Below, in pieces: positions 15,058 to 23,739 of a DNA stretch of 64,000 nt; position 1 is the first letter of the stretch, and each line of letters begins with the position of its first letter. This DNA comes from an uncultured Dorea sp. (GTDB lineage Bacteria > Bacillota > Clostridia > Lachnospirales > Lachnospiraceae). Position numbers and translations under genes: made by a program. Location: assembly GCA_948602995.1 (NCBI GenBank), contig CAPEBR010000003.1:62001-126000 (forward strand), given 5' to 3'. The notes below the pieces were generated by a model that had not been told where the DNA came from, did no database searches, and saw nothing but the letters and a program-made list of their open reading frames with translations.

Positions 15058-16411
15058 TGTAGTATTCTGTCTGCTGTTAACTTCTCTGACAGGAAGTTTT
15101 GTAATTGTCATTTGGTGCATTTTGGGACAGCAGTTGGAGAAAGTTGGTTTTATCAATATTTTATACAGACTGATGAAGCTTGTCATGATATTTTTCCTTG
15201 TGCCTGTATTGTATGTTGCAATGACCTGGCTGGATGATACGTATGCAAGATACAGGGGGGACTTGTTTCTTCATACAGAAATCATTATGAAGGTATGTGG
15301 GTTTTTGCTTCTGCTTTGGATTGCCGGAGTGTGTTATATGCTTTACAGGCAGCTGCGACTGGAACGTTGGACAAAACAGATGTTTCAGAACTGTTTTCCA
15401 TGTGAGCCCCAGACTGAAGAGTTGTTTAGGGCGATTGAAGAGAACATGGGAATAACGAGAGGAAAAGTGAGATTGGTACGGTGCTACTACACACCCATAG
15501 CTTTACTTCGGGGAGTGAGGCATCCTATGGTGGTTCTGCCTGTAGAGGCATATTCGAATGAGGAACTGGAAGTGATCTTTAGACATGAACTAATGCATTA
15601 TAAACACAATGATATTTTGTGGAGAAGAATTGCTTCAGTTCTAGTCATACTCCATTTTTTTAATCCTCTTGCCTGGAAATTACATAGAGTTCTTAGAATA
15701 TGGAGTGAACATGCATGTGATTTTTCTGTATATGAGAGGGCAGGTGGATTGAAGCATTACTTTGAAACGATAATGAAGATTCAAGCCAATACGCAAGGCT
15801 TTGATGTGTATCTGGCAGTAACATTGAGTGAAAATAAGAGTGAATTAGTAGAAAGGATTATGAGAATGAAAACACAGATAAAAATTAGGAAGCGATCGGC
15901 ATGGAAAGCAGCAGCCATCTGTACAGCAATGCTGTTTGCCAGTTCGGTGACAGTGTTTGCCGCGTCAGAGGGTATAGCGGATGTATATCACATGATGTAT
16001 GATGCAACAGACGTTGAGGAGGAAGTGCCGCCGTCACCGGAGCTGCCTGAGTATGAGGAAAGCGGAGAGATTCCAGGCATTGTAGAGGAAACCGGAGAGA
16101 TTGAGATGCTTTCTCGAAGCGGTACAGCGTTTAATTTTAAGTGGACGGTTGCAAATGGGGTTAGAAAGGTGACTGACGAATTTAGTGCAGAAGCGGGGCA
16201 ACAGATTGCAGTAACAGTCATAGTTTCTCCGAACAACAAAAATATCAAGGCCGGTATTGTGAAGCCGGATGGAAAAAGAAGCTATACAACAGGGAGCGGC
16301 ACAGTGTATAAATCTTTTTCATTGAATACGTCTGGAAAGTATAAAGTTTTTGTGGAGAATAATAGTGGAACTAAAGTTACAGTAAGTGGGAGTGCAAGTG
16401 TTTTGGAGTAA
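15026..16411 (+). CDS. BlaR1-like M56 family membrane metalloprotease
   Basis: The 461-residue protein has N-terminal transmembrane helices (VVFCLLLTSLTGSFVIVIWC, LMKLVMIFFLVPVLYVAMTWL, VCGFLLLLWIAGVCYML) and a cytoplasmic zinc protease domain with FRHELMHYKHND (HExxH near residue 191). After a fourth helix (AAAICTAMLFASSVTVFAA) there is an acidic Pro/Glu-rich linker and an extracellular domain of about 95 residues that looks like a beta-sandwich. This replaces the penicillin sensor of BlaR1. AAGGGAG precedes ATG 15026 by 7 nt, supporting this start inside the repressor gene. It should sense an envelope signal and trigger cleavage of the BlaI-like repressor. Confidence 0.88.
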   Translation: MIWTILMRAIDVVFCLLLTSLTGSFVIVIWCILGQQLEKVGFINILYRLMKLVMIFFLVPVLYVAMTWLDDTYARYRGDLFLHTEIIMKVCGFLLLLWIAGVCYMLYRQLRLERWTKQMFQNCFPCEPQTEELFRAIEENMGITRGKVRLVRCYYTPIALLRGVRHPMVVLPVEAYSNEELEVIFRHELMHYKHNDILWRRIASVLVILHFFNPLAWKLHRVLRIWSEHACDFSVYERAGGLKHYFETIMKIQANTQGFDVYLAVTLSENKSELVERIMRMKTQIKIRKRSAWKAAAICTAMLFASSVTVFAASEGIADVYHMMYDATDVEEEVPPSPELPEYEESGEIPGIVEETGEIEMLSRSGTAFNFKWTVANGVRKVTDEFSAEAGQQIAVTVIVSPNNKNIKAGIVKPDGKRSYTTGSGTVYKSFSLNTSGKYKVFVENNSGTKVTVSGSASVLE

Positions 16412-16913
16412 TGAGGCGGAATTTCCGCCTTCAATAATAGTCACAACAACTAAAAAAATAGTTGACTAAATATTTAGATAAAAGGAGAAACTTTAATACA
16501 TACAATACAAAAAATCAAATTATACATATTATGTGGAGTCTGAAGAGTCTGTCATACTGTATCATACTCTTACGAAAAAAAATGGGGAAAATACATGAAA
16601 AAGCATCTTTTTATTCCATTTTAAATAACCAGGAAAGAGACAGATTTTTGGAGGGCTGATCCAACACCCGGTATGCGCTGCCATAAATGGCATGCAGATC
16701 GGGCATTGGATTGCAAACGCATAGGTAGAAAATTTTCGTGGTCAAAATATGTTTTCAAGGACAATGGATGGAATTATTTTTTGCAAAACGTATACTGGAG
16801 ATATAAGACAACATTTCGTAGAAATAAAATAATTAAATCTTTTGGTCTAAAGCAATAATCTTAGATGAAAAGTCTGGGGTGCCTGGAGAAGATTATAGGG
16901 AGGATGTGGCTGT
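16412..16913 (+). other. AT-rich leader of the island, no convincing gene
   Basis: This 500-base stretch holds a hairpin (16414-16430) after the BlaR1-like gene, the CAACTA...TAGTTG palindrome at 16447-16464, and short open frames of 60-65 codons (16462-16659 and 16673-16858) without suitable ribosome binding sites or recognisable products. It probably contains the island promoter. Confidence 0.5.
16447..16464 (+). promoter_or_regulatory. CAACTA-N6-TAGTTG palindrome, possible operator
   Basis: Perfect 6-bp arms are separated by six A. Bases 16447-16461 match 14480-14494, upstream of the BlaI-like repressor, at 14 of 15 positions. The shared motif could place the island under the same regulator. 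Confidence 0.4.
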
Positions 16914-17966
16914 ATGAAGAAGATATTAAATTTAGAAATACCGGATACAGATTATTTTTATGCACCCCCAATGGCATATATGTTATCTGTTCTGAACACG
17001 TTTGGAAAGAGTAATGAAAAGGTGATGCTTTGGATTATAAGTAATTTTATTGATATATGCATAGATATCAATTTGTGTTCCCTGGACATACCGGATGGCT
17101 CTTTGGTTTATGAAGAATATTTTAGACAAGAATTGTGGTATGGGTGTCCGTTTATCTCATCCATGGATTTAAATGCAGATTTTGTAAGAAAAATTTCAGA
17201 AGGTAACTTTACTGAATTGGTAAAAATGGCCTTAGAATTGGATTATTTTGTGTATGCAGATTTAAATAGAAAATATATACCTAATTATAATCAAGATAGG
17301 GATGTTCAACATAATCTTTTGATATATGGATATGATGAAGAAGAAAAAATAATGAATATAGCAGATTATTTTAGAAATCATAGATTTACAAAAGAAGTAT
17401 GCCAGTTTAGTAATATTGATCAGGCATATAAATATATGTATAGGGTTTTTGATTATGAAAAATTTAGTTATGTTAACCTTTTTAGATATAGGTCAGATAC
17501 TAATTTTGAGTTTAGTATAGATGAAGTTAAAAGAAAATTGATAGATTATATAGAAGGCACAAATTTAATGAGGAAATACCATTATCAATTTTTTGGATTT
17601 GAATATCAAAATTCAAAAGAAATCTATTATGGTATTACATATTATGATGCATTGATTGAGATTTTGCATAAAGACAAAATTTTCACACCTAAGACTATTC
17701 AACTTCTAGTTAGTAATAAAATGATAATGAAAAAAAGAATAGAATTATTAAATGAAAATATAATTGACAAAGAAAAGTTTAAATGTGAAAGTGAACGTTT
17801 ATTAAAAGAAACAGTAAAATTGAGAAACTTGATTCTTAAACTGAATTTGCGAAATGCATCAAATAAAATTCTTGATTTAAAAGAAAAAAATAATGTTTCG
17901 GAAAGAATTAAATTGCTAAAAGAACAGGATTATATATTAACAAGAAGCCTTTTGGAGAATATTTAA
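16914..17966 (+). CDS. BtrH/C39-like domain protein, paralogue 1
   Basis: This 350-residue protein has the outline of the BtrH N-terminal (C39 peptidase-like) domain: residues 100-160 read YFVYADLNRKYIPNY ... HNLLIYGYDEEEKIMNIADYF, which fits the strand with Asp, the His, the GYD turn and the final Asp. In butirosin synthesis BtrH moves an acyl group from a carrier protein to an amine. The N-terminal position where such proteins usually carry the Cys nucleophile reads APPMAYMLSVL here, with no Cys; Cys residues in NFIDICIDIN and WYGCPFI are shared with, or close to, those of the paralogue. GGGAGG precedes the ATG by about 10 nt. A paralogue closes the island at 32195. Activity is unproven. 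Confidence 0.55.
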   Translation: MKKILNLEIPDTDYFYAPPMAYMLSVLNTFGKSNEKVMLWIISNFIDICIDINLCSLDIPDGSLVYEEYFRQELWYGCPFISSMDLNADFVRKISEGNFTELVKMALELDYFVYADLNRKYIPNYNQDRDVQHNLLIYGYDEEEKIMNIADYFRNHRFTKEVCQFSNIDQAYKYMYRVFDYEKFSYVNLFRYRSDTNFEFSIDEVKRKLIDYIEGTNLMRKYHYQFFGFEYQNSKEIYYGITYYDALIEILHKDKIFTPKTIQLLVSNKMIMKKRIELLNENIIDKEKFKCESERLLKETVKLRNLILKLNLRNASNKILDLKEKNNVSERIKLLKEQDYILTRSLLENI

Positions 17967-18044
17967 AGAACATAATGTGATTGTACGAAGGAAGGTATAA
18001 TCTGTTTTATTACCTAACAGAGAAAAGGAGTCTTAGAGACTAAC

Positions 18045-18791
18045 ATGAACATTAGCATCAAATTGAAAGGTACGGATCTAGTTTTTAATCTAGAGGATAA
18101 AACAGTATGTGTAGATTATCATGAGTGGGAAATGGAGCCAGTATTAAATGTGAGACTTAGGGAAGCCGAACAAAATAATTGTGTGATTTTGCAGGGAAGA
18201 ATCTGTGATAAACAAGAAGTATTGTATTATTGTGCAAGAAAAATTATGTCTGCTTATGATGGTAAAGGAATGCATTATATGGACATTCTCTTATATACGA
18301 ATGTAAGCAATACAGTGATGGCAGGATATTCAAACCGATCATTAGGCCATCTTAATGGTAATAAGGAGGCTGAGATTCACCAGGTTTTAAATGGAAAAAT
18401 CTTAGAGTTAATAATTTGGGAAGGGAAACGGTATATTCAAGTCTTTGCAAAGGGAGAATATGTGGAGATTCCAGCAAATGCTTTTCACTGTACATATATT
18501 TTAGAAAAGAATACGATAGTAGCAAATATTTATAGTCATATCCCCTGGGAATTTGATTATGATCAGAAACCATATTTTTCTTTAGTAAATGATGTAAATG
18601 TATGTATGGATAAAGAGCCCGTATTATGTGATTCGATTGGGAATAAAATAAATGTATTTGAAGAAGTAGATGCTTACAATTCCATGGACTATTTACCTAT
18701 AAGAAAAATCCCAAAGGAGTTGTATTACTATCAAACATTTTTTCCACTAGATTGCGATATTTTCGAGTTGTTTTTTAGTATAAATCATTAG
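18045..18791 (+). CDS. Cupin-domain protein
   Basis: The 248-residue protein has a central single-domain cupin, residues 105-165. Motif 1 is approximately GHLNGNKEAEIHQVLNGK, with His and Glu/His ligands. Motif 2 is GEYVEIPANAFHCTY, with a conserved Gly, Pro and His. The pattern resembles the archaeal-type glucose-6-phosphate isomerase and sugar-nucleotide epimerase cupins more than oxygenases. In the island it could isomerise or epimerise a sugar phosphate. The last 60 residues have no recognised domain. AAGGAG lies 14 nt upstream, a rather long spacing. The gene precedes the CapK-like ligase by 13 bases. Confidence 0.55.
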   Translation: MNISIKLKGTDLVFNLEDKTVCVDYHEWEMEPVLNVRLREAEQNNCVILQGRICDKQEVLYYCARKIMSAYDGKGMHYMDILLYTNVSNTVMAGYSNRSLGHLNGNKEAEIHQVLNGKILELIIWEGKRYIQVFAKGEYVEIPANAFHCTYILEKNTIVANIYSHIPWEFDYDQKPYFSLVNDVNVCMDKEPVLCDSIGNKINVFEEVDAYNSMDYLPIRKIPKELYYYQTFFPLDCDIFELFFSINH

Positions 18792-18804
18792 AAAAGAGGG
18801 AGAT

Positions 18805-20022
18805 ATGAAATTAACTAAGATATTAGACCATATTAAACGAAATATACCATTTTATTTCGATATAGATGTTGACAATTTCAGCACAATACCTATTGTAACA
18901 AAAAAAGAAATAAAAAAAAGATATGAGGATTTTTTGAGTATAAGTGTGGATGGACGAGAAAAAATTTTACAAGAATTGAATCAGGATTTTACCATTCATA
19001 AGTATATCATAGAAAAAAGAATATGCAAAAATCTCATTATGGAATGGACAACTGGTTCTAGTGGTATACCCTTTAAATCTGTTAAGAGTTTAGCGGAGCG
19101 AAAACAAATCTCCTTGTGTATGTGGAAAAGACGTATGGAAATTGACAGACAAATCATACCTACAAAATTTTTTACGATGATACATACAGGTTCAACACCT
19201 AATAAGTTTGATGTGCGAAACTATGCCAGAAGTAATATAGAACAATTATACGAATATATCAGAAATAATGATATTACATGTATACATACGACACCAAATC
19301 TTATTAGAAAACATTTATCTCAAAGTAGTATTGATATGGATTTTTTTGCTAATGTGGTTCCGTATATTGAAGTCACAGGTAATTATTTGGAAGACAATGA
19401 GAGAAAGAAATTTGAAGACATTTTTCATGCTAAAGTTATAAACTTGTATGGGACAATCGAAACTTGGGGTATTGCATATTCTGGAAAGGATCACATGTTG
19501 TATACAATGAATGATAATGTTATTTTAGAAATAATTGATGAATATGGGAATCCTATTCAGAGTATAGAAAAGGAGGGAGAGATTGTCCTCACAACATTAA
19601 ATCAATTTGTGATGCCTTTTATAAGATATAAAATAGGTGATAGAGGAGAATACATTCAATTTAATGGGATGTTAGCACGAAATATAATTAAATTGAGTAG
19701 AAAACGTGATATTGGAAAACTCGTGATTGGAAAAGAAACAAAAGATGGAGAAAATTTAGTAAAACAACTTATGAGGAAGGTGTTTTGGAAAAAGGATTTT
19801 AACGATATACATAATTTGTGTTTTTTGAAAAAGGGATTTTTCTTAGAAGTGGTTTTGAACTCCATTAGGGACAAAGAAATATTTGAGCAGATTATGTATG
19901 AGGAAGTGAAATGTAGTGAATTAAAAGAAATGAAAGTATATTTTAAGTATGTTACAGATGCAGAATTTGAAATTTTAAATCCTAAAGGATACTTGTATAT
20001 GAACAAGACATTAAATGATTAG
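18805..20022 (+). CDS. CapK/PaaK-like adenylate-forming enzyme
   Basis: This is a 405-residue member of the phenylacetate-CoA ligase / CapK branch of adenylating enzymes. The P-loop is WTTGSSGIPFKS near residue 76, the aromatic-Glu motif is NLYGTIETWG near 213, and the ribose-binding region is FIRYKIGDRGE near 272. It is full length for the CapK type. Such enzymes activate a carboxylic acid with ATP, often passing it to CoA, a carrier protein or a polysaccharide. An acyl carrier protein gene lies 600 bases downstream. GAGGGAG precedes the ATG. The gene is very AT-rich: 18805-18900 contains 24 G+C in 96 bases by hand count. The substrate is unknown. Confidence 0.75.
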   Translation: MKLTKILDHIKRNIPFYFDIDVDNFSTIPIVTKKEIKKRYEDFLSISVDGREKILQELNQDFTIHKYIIEKRICKNLIMEWTTGSSGIPFKSVKSLAERKQISLCMWKRRMEIDRQIIPTKFFTMIHTGSTPNKFDVRNYARSNIEQLYEYIRNNDITCIHTTPNLIRKHLSQSSIDMDFFANVVPYIEVTGNYLEDNERKKFEDIFHAKVINLYGTIETWGIAYSGKDHMLYTMNDNVILEIIDEYGNPIQSIEKEGEIVLTTLNQFVMPFIRYKIGDRGEYIQFNGMLARNIIKLSRKRDIGKLVIGKETKDGENLVKQLMRKVFWKKDFNDIHNLCFLKKGFFLEVVLNSIRDKEIFEQIMYEEVKCSELKEMKVYFKYVTDAEFEILNPKGYLYMNKTLND

Positions 20023-20047
20023 TAACAATGCAAAGGAGGAAGTAAAT

Positions 20048-20608
20048 TTGAAGAAGATATATTGCATACGGCACGCACTTACAGATGATCATGTAAGCGC
20101 TAGAAAGATTCCTGTATTGGGGTTTCCGAATCAAGGGATTAATGATGCAGGAATAAAAGACGCTAAAGCAGTAGCGTGCAAGCTAAAGAATTTGGGTATA
20201 CAAGGGATAGTAAGTAGCGACTTAAAAAGTTCCGTTGATACAGCCAGGATAATAGGAGACTATCTTAAGGTGCCTATATATTATACTGAACTATTGAGGG
20301 AGCGAAATCAGGGAGAATTTACAGGGAAAACACTTCAATATTTAAGAGAAACATATGAAAATTTTTCTATAACGACCATCGGAAAAAATAGAGAGGCACT
20401 AAGTGATTTTATTAAAAGATCTAGGAAAGCCTTTACACAGATTGTGAAAGATTATAATTGGGAGACATGCATGATAGTTTCCCATAAAGGCTTGCTTCAA
20501 ACAATGTCTGCAGCTTGTTTTGAAAAGAAGCCTCAGAATTGGCGTTTATGTGAAATGAGAGAAATTTCTTTTGATTCATTAAAAGAAGAATGGGTAATTA
20601 AAGATTAA
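20048..20608 (+). CDS. Histidine phosphatase (phosphoglycerate-mutase family)
   Basis: The 186-residue protein starts MKKIYCIRHALTDDH, with the catalytic IRHxxT signature. The second catalytic segment is IVSHKGLLQTM, and SSDLKSSVDTARIIGDYL is the usual helix following the first half. TTG at 20048 is chosen because AAGGAGG lies 8 nt upstream at 20033-20039; an ATG at 20015 would place that ribosome binding site inside the gene. Members remove phosphate from sugar phosphates, nucleotides or cobalamin precursors such as alpha-ribazole phosphate. In this island it could trim a phosphorylated intermediate. The gene lies between the CapK-like ligase and the carrier protein. Confidence 0.8.
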   Translation: MKKIYCIRHALTDDHVSARKIPVLGFPNQGINDAGIKDAKAVACKLKNLGIQGIVSSDLKSSVDTARIIGDYLKVPIYYTELLRERNQGEFTGKTLQYLRETYENFSITTIGKNREALSDFIKRSRKAFTQIVKDYNWETCMIVSHKGLLQTMSAACFEKKPQNWRLCEMREISFDSLKEEWVIKD

Positions 20609-20647
20609 CTAAAGTGACTAAAAGCGGCTTACAAGGAGAAAATAGAC

Positions 20648-20917
20648 ATGAAAACAGAATTAGAAAAGAAAATTTTTGAAATTATACAGAATATGGAAAT
20701 TGAGGAGCCTTTGACGGAAGATATTATTTTGCATTCTGACTATGCAGAGGAAGAAGTGTTTGATTCAATTACTTTTGTTCTTTTGATTGTATTGCTAGAG
20801 GAAGAATTTGGAGTAGAAATTGAAGGGGATGATTTACTGATTGAGAATATAAGTTCCTTTGGAAAGATTGTAAAACTTATTAGCAATATTTTGGAAAAAA
20901 ACAATGAAGATGATTGA
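20648..20917 (+). CDS. Acyl/peptidyl carrier protein
   Basis: The 89-residue acidic protein has the four-helix carrier outline with the phosphopantetheine serine in FDSITFVLLIVLLEEEFGVEI near residue 39. The usual DSL is DSI here. EIEGDDLLIENISSFGKIVKLI matches helices III-IV. AAGGAG precedes the ATG by 9 nt. A discrete carrier protein together with two adenylating enzymes and BtrH-like proteins is the core argument that this island makes an acylated or aminoacylated product. No phosphopantetheinyl transferase is seen in the island, so a host enzyme would be needed. Confidence 0.85.
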   Translation: MKTELEKKIFEIIQNMEIEEPLTEDIILHSDYAEEEVFDSITFVLLIVLLEEEFGVEIEGDDLLIENISSFGKIVKLISNILEKNNEDD

Positions 20918-20934
20918 GCGTTTGAGGTAAGAAT

Positions 20935-21666
20935 ATGCTAAAAACAGCAGATATACCTGCGGTAATACTTGCTGCAGGTGAAGGAAGCCGCCTCAGGAAT
21001 AAAAACGAAAATATCAAGCCATTGATCGGTATTAATGGAAAGCCATTAATAAGCTTTATTATTGATAATTTGATCTATGCGGGATTTACAAAAATATACA
21101 TAATTAAAAGGGAAGAGATTTCTTTCGAAATAGTAACGCAGATGTATCAGAATATTGATATTATCTATATTAATGAGAAGCAGCACCTGGGCAGTTTATA
21201 CTCATTTTACCATTTGCGGTATATTAAGGAAGAAATGTTTCTATGTACCGATTGTGATATAATTACTAATTCAGAGGCATTTAATAAAATGGTAGAAAGA
21301 GGGAAGGCAGTTTTAAAGATAAACAATATAAGTGGCGTTATGGCGAGAGTTATTAACCCAACAAAGCAAGATGTAGATATGATAAAAACATTGGGGAGCA
21401 AAGTAATATCTTTTGAAAAAAGGGGAGTTGAATCAGGTGAACGTGGGGGATATGTATATCTGTGGAAAAAGGAAATATTAAAGCAGTGTAAGGATTTTAT
21501 GAAACAGGGCAGTTATTCTTTAAGTGCTTATATTTCTTTTTTAGTACAAAAATATAATATATCTTTTATGGATATAGAAGATTTATGGGATGTTGATACA
21601 TTGAATGATCTTGTCTTTTCTGAAAGAAAGATAAATGAGGTGAAGAATGAAAAAAGTATTATCTAG
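20935..21666 (+). CDS. Nucleotidyltransferase (cytidylyltransferase-like)
   Basis: This is a 243-residue NDP-sugar/CDP-alcohol pyrophosphorylase-type enzyme. The nucleotide loop is VILAAGEGSRLRN near residue 10, followed by KPLIGINGKPLI. The metal-binding region is LCTDCDIIT near 100, and the C-terminal metal Asp is in LWDVDTLNDL, a motif typical of inositol-1-phosphate, phosphocholine and related cytidylyltransferases. It would join NTP and a phosphorylated alcohol or sugar to give an activated NDP form. It overlaps the following membrane-protein gene by 20 bases. The kinase-like gene at 27698 could make its substrate. The base preference is inferred. Confidence 0.78.
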   Translation: MLKTADIPAVILAAGEGSRLRNKNENIKPLIGINGKPLISFIIDNLIYAGFTKIYIIKREEISFEIVTQMYQNIDIIYINEKQHLGSLYSFYHLRYIKEEMFLCTDCDIITNSEAFNKMVERGKAVLKINNISGVMARVINPTKQDVDMIKTLGSKVISFEKRGVESGERGGYVYLWKKEILKQCKDFMKQGSYSLSAYISFLVQKYNISFMDIEDLWDVDTLNDLVFSERKINEVKNEKSII

Positions 21667-22030
21667 CACACCAATACCAGCATTTGTGATCTTTTTATTA
21701 TTTTGTATATGGTTTAAAACACTGTTGTCTATTTATCAGGTAGATGTATATCAGGAATATGAAGCTGAGATTGTGGAGAGTCATATAGAAGAAGAGTATC
21801 TGGTTCTTAAAATGAAAAGCCCGCCGTCCGAAGGGAAGCACAAGGTAAAGCTCGTCTGTTCGGATGAAGAGCCAGCTTTAAGGGGAACCATAAGAAAAAT
21901 CGAAGATGGTAAAGTTACGGTATATTTTGAAGATTTATCACGTATAAGTAAAAAGAAATTGGAGAAAGCGACTTTTGAATTTGAGGTCGGAAAGGAACCA
22001 ATCGGAGAGGAATTGAACGTATGGAAGTAG
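21647..22030 (+). CDS. Single-pass membrane protein of the exporter
   Basis: The 127-residue protein has one N-terminal hydrophobic helix (PAFVIFLLFCIWFKTLLSIY) and an external beta-rich domain of about 90 residues with many Lys and Glu. It overlaps the nucleotidyltransferase gene upstream and the ABC gene downstream, so it is probably co-translated with the exporter. The topology recalls the short membrane-fusion-like accessory proteins of Gram-positive peptide exporters, but no motif proves it. Unrecognised otherwise. Confidence 0.5.
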   Translation: MKKVLSSTPIPAFVIFLLFCIWFKTLLSIYQVDVYQEYEAEIVESHIEEEYLVLKMKSPPSEGKHKVKLVCSDEEPALRGTIRKIEDGKVTVYFEDLSRISKKKLEKATFEFEVGKEPIGEELNVWK

Positions 22031-23739
22031 GGGGAAGATACAGGTATTTGTCAGAATGGCTGAAAGGATACTGGGGGACTCTTTTTAATGTACTGATTTC
22101 AAGTATACTGGTAACATTTTTAGGAATGAACTGGCCATTAGTGTACCGGTATATTATTAATCATGTTTTTTATGGTGGTGCATTTGATGAATTCGGATTC
22201 ATCTTAATTGTATATGTTACATTATTTATTGCGGAAAAGCTCTTGCAATTTATCTGGAAACTTGCAGATGCGAGAATGGCATCTGATTTTATTTACCATA
22301 TAAAAGAAAGTTTATATAAAAAAGTATTTTCTTTGAAGATGAGATCAAAATCGAAGTATAGTTCTGGAGAAGTATTAGACATGATCAATAACGATGTCGG
22401 ACAACTCTACACATTTCTGATTGATGAAGGCGTTTTTGCGGTAACATGTTTTGTACGCTTAATCATGTCGCTGATTTATATATATCTGATCAACCGGATG
22501 GCTGCAGTATTTATTTTTCTGCTTGTTATTTTGAATTATTTTTTGTCAAAATATCTAAAGCAAAGATTTATGGTTTATTACAGAGAATACAAGGAACAAC
22601 TCGAAAAATATAATGCCTTTTTAATTGACCTGCTTTCAGGTCTGAAAGAAATAAAACTGTTTATGGCAGCTGCCTATGCAAGGGAAAAAGTAGCCTTGAA
22701 GTTTGAGCATATGGGGCAGTTAAAAAAGAGACAATTATATGAGGAAACGTACCGTGATATCTGCAGCGATGCATTAAATGTATTTTCCGAAATGATACTC
22801 TATGTTGCGGCTACATTTGCTGTTGTTAAAGGAAGTATGCAGCTTGGGGATTTTATTTCCCTGATGATATATTATGAATGGGCGAAGATTTTCTTCCGGA
22901 TTTTTGTGCAGCTTTTTACAGGAGCTTCCAAGAGTTTCGTTTCCCTTGACCGGATTAATCAGCTTATGGATGAAGAAAGTGAGGGTGACGGAGGATGTGA
23001 TGCATCAACTGGTGATATTTCATTTGAAAATGTCAGATTTGGATATTGTGATAATATAGAAGTTTTAAAGGGAATTAGTTTCTGTATTAAGGAGAATTCA
23101 GTAGTTGCGCTTGCCGGGATGAGTGGATCCGGGAAAAGTACAGTTGCCAGCCTGCTGTTAAAATTATATGAGCCATGGCAGGGAGAAATACGGATTGGAG
23201 ACAGGACACTGGCAGAGATGAATATAAAGTCGCTGCGGACACGGATAGGAGTTGTTCATCAAAATGCAGGATTGCTGGAAGGGACAATCAGAAGAAATCT
23301 GTTAATGGGAAAATGTGATGCAACAGAAGAGGAACTGTGGGAGGCATTAAAAATCTCGCGGGCTGATGAATTTGTTTCCCAATTACCGGAACAACTGGAT
23401 GCAGAGATTAACCAGCTGGAGAACTTATCAACCGGACAATGTCAGAGAATCGTAATGGCGAGAGTTTTCCTGAAAAATCCAGATATTATTATCTTCGATG
23501 AGGCAACCTCTAATATTGATATTGAAACTGAGAAGAAATTTCTGAAGGATGCTGCGATGGTTTTTAAAGAAAAAACAGTAATTATCATAGCTTACAGGGT
23601 TAATTCATTAGAAGTTACAGATAAAGTCCTGTATCTGGGAGCTGGAAAGGTACAGGACATGGGAAGACACTGTGAACTGTTGGAAAGAAATGAGGGATAC
23701 AGAAAACTGGTGTATGCAAAAGGGGGGATGGCAGAATGA
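22021..23739 (+). CDS. ABC exporter half-transporter 1
   Basis: The 572-residue protein has six transmembrane helices and a C-terminal ATPase. Walker A is GMSGSGKST near residue 362, the Q-loop is VVHQNAGLL, the signature is LSTGQ (not LSGGQ), and Walker B is IIIFDEATSNID. The switch histidine position reads IIIAYRVNS, with Tyr in place of His. Its stop overlaps the next half-transporter start by 4 bases. The two half-transporters probably form a heterodimer whose two ATP sites are unequal, since the partner lacks the Q-loop Gln. GC content is visibly higher than that of the enzyme genes around it. Confidence 0.88.
   Translation: MEVGGRYRYLSEWLKGYWGTLFNVLISSILVTFLGMNWPLVYRYIINHVFYGGAFDEFGFILIVYVTLFIAEKLLQFIWKLADARMASDFIYHIKESLYKKVFSLKMRSKSKYSSGEVLDMINNDVGQLYTFLIDEGVFAVTCFVRLIMSLIYIYLINRMAAVFIFLLVILNYFLSKYLKQRFMVYYREYKEQLEKYNAFLIDLLSGLKEIKLFMAAAYAREKVALKFEHMGQLKKRQLYEETYRDICSDALNVFSEMILYVAATFAVVKGSMQLGDFISLMIYYEWAKIFFRIFVQLFTGASKSFVSLDRINQLMDEESEGDGGCDASTGDISFENVRFGYCDNIEVLKGISFCIKENSVVALAGMSGSGKSTVASLLLKLYEPWQGEIRIGDRTLAEMNIKSLRTRIGVVHQNAGLLEGTIRRNLLMGKCDATEEELWEALKISRADEFVSQLPEQLDAEINQLENLSTGQCQRIVMARVFLKNPDIIIFDEATSNIDIETEKKFLKDAAMVFKEKTVIIIAYRVNSLEVTDKVLYLGAGKVQDMGRHCELLERNEGYRKLVYAKGGMAE

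Noticed and set aside
16462..16858. Two 60-65 codon frames in the island leader as possible precursor peptides
   Set aside because: No ribosome binding site at a fitting distance, no leader/core pattern and no modifying-enzyme partner typical of RiPPs nearby.
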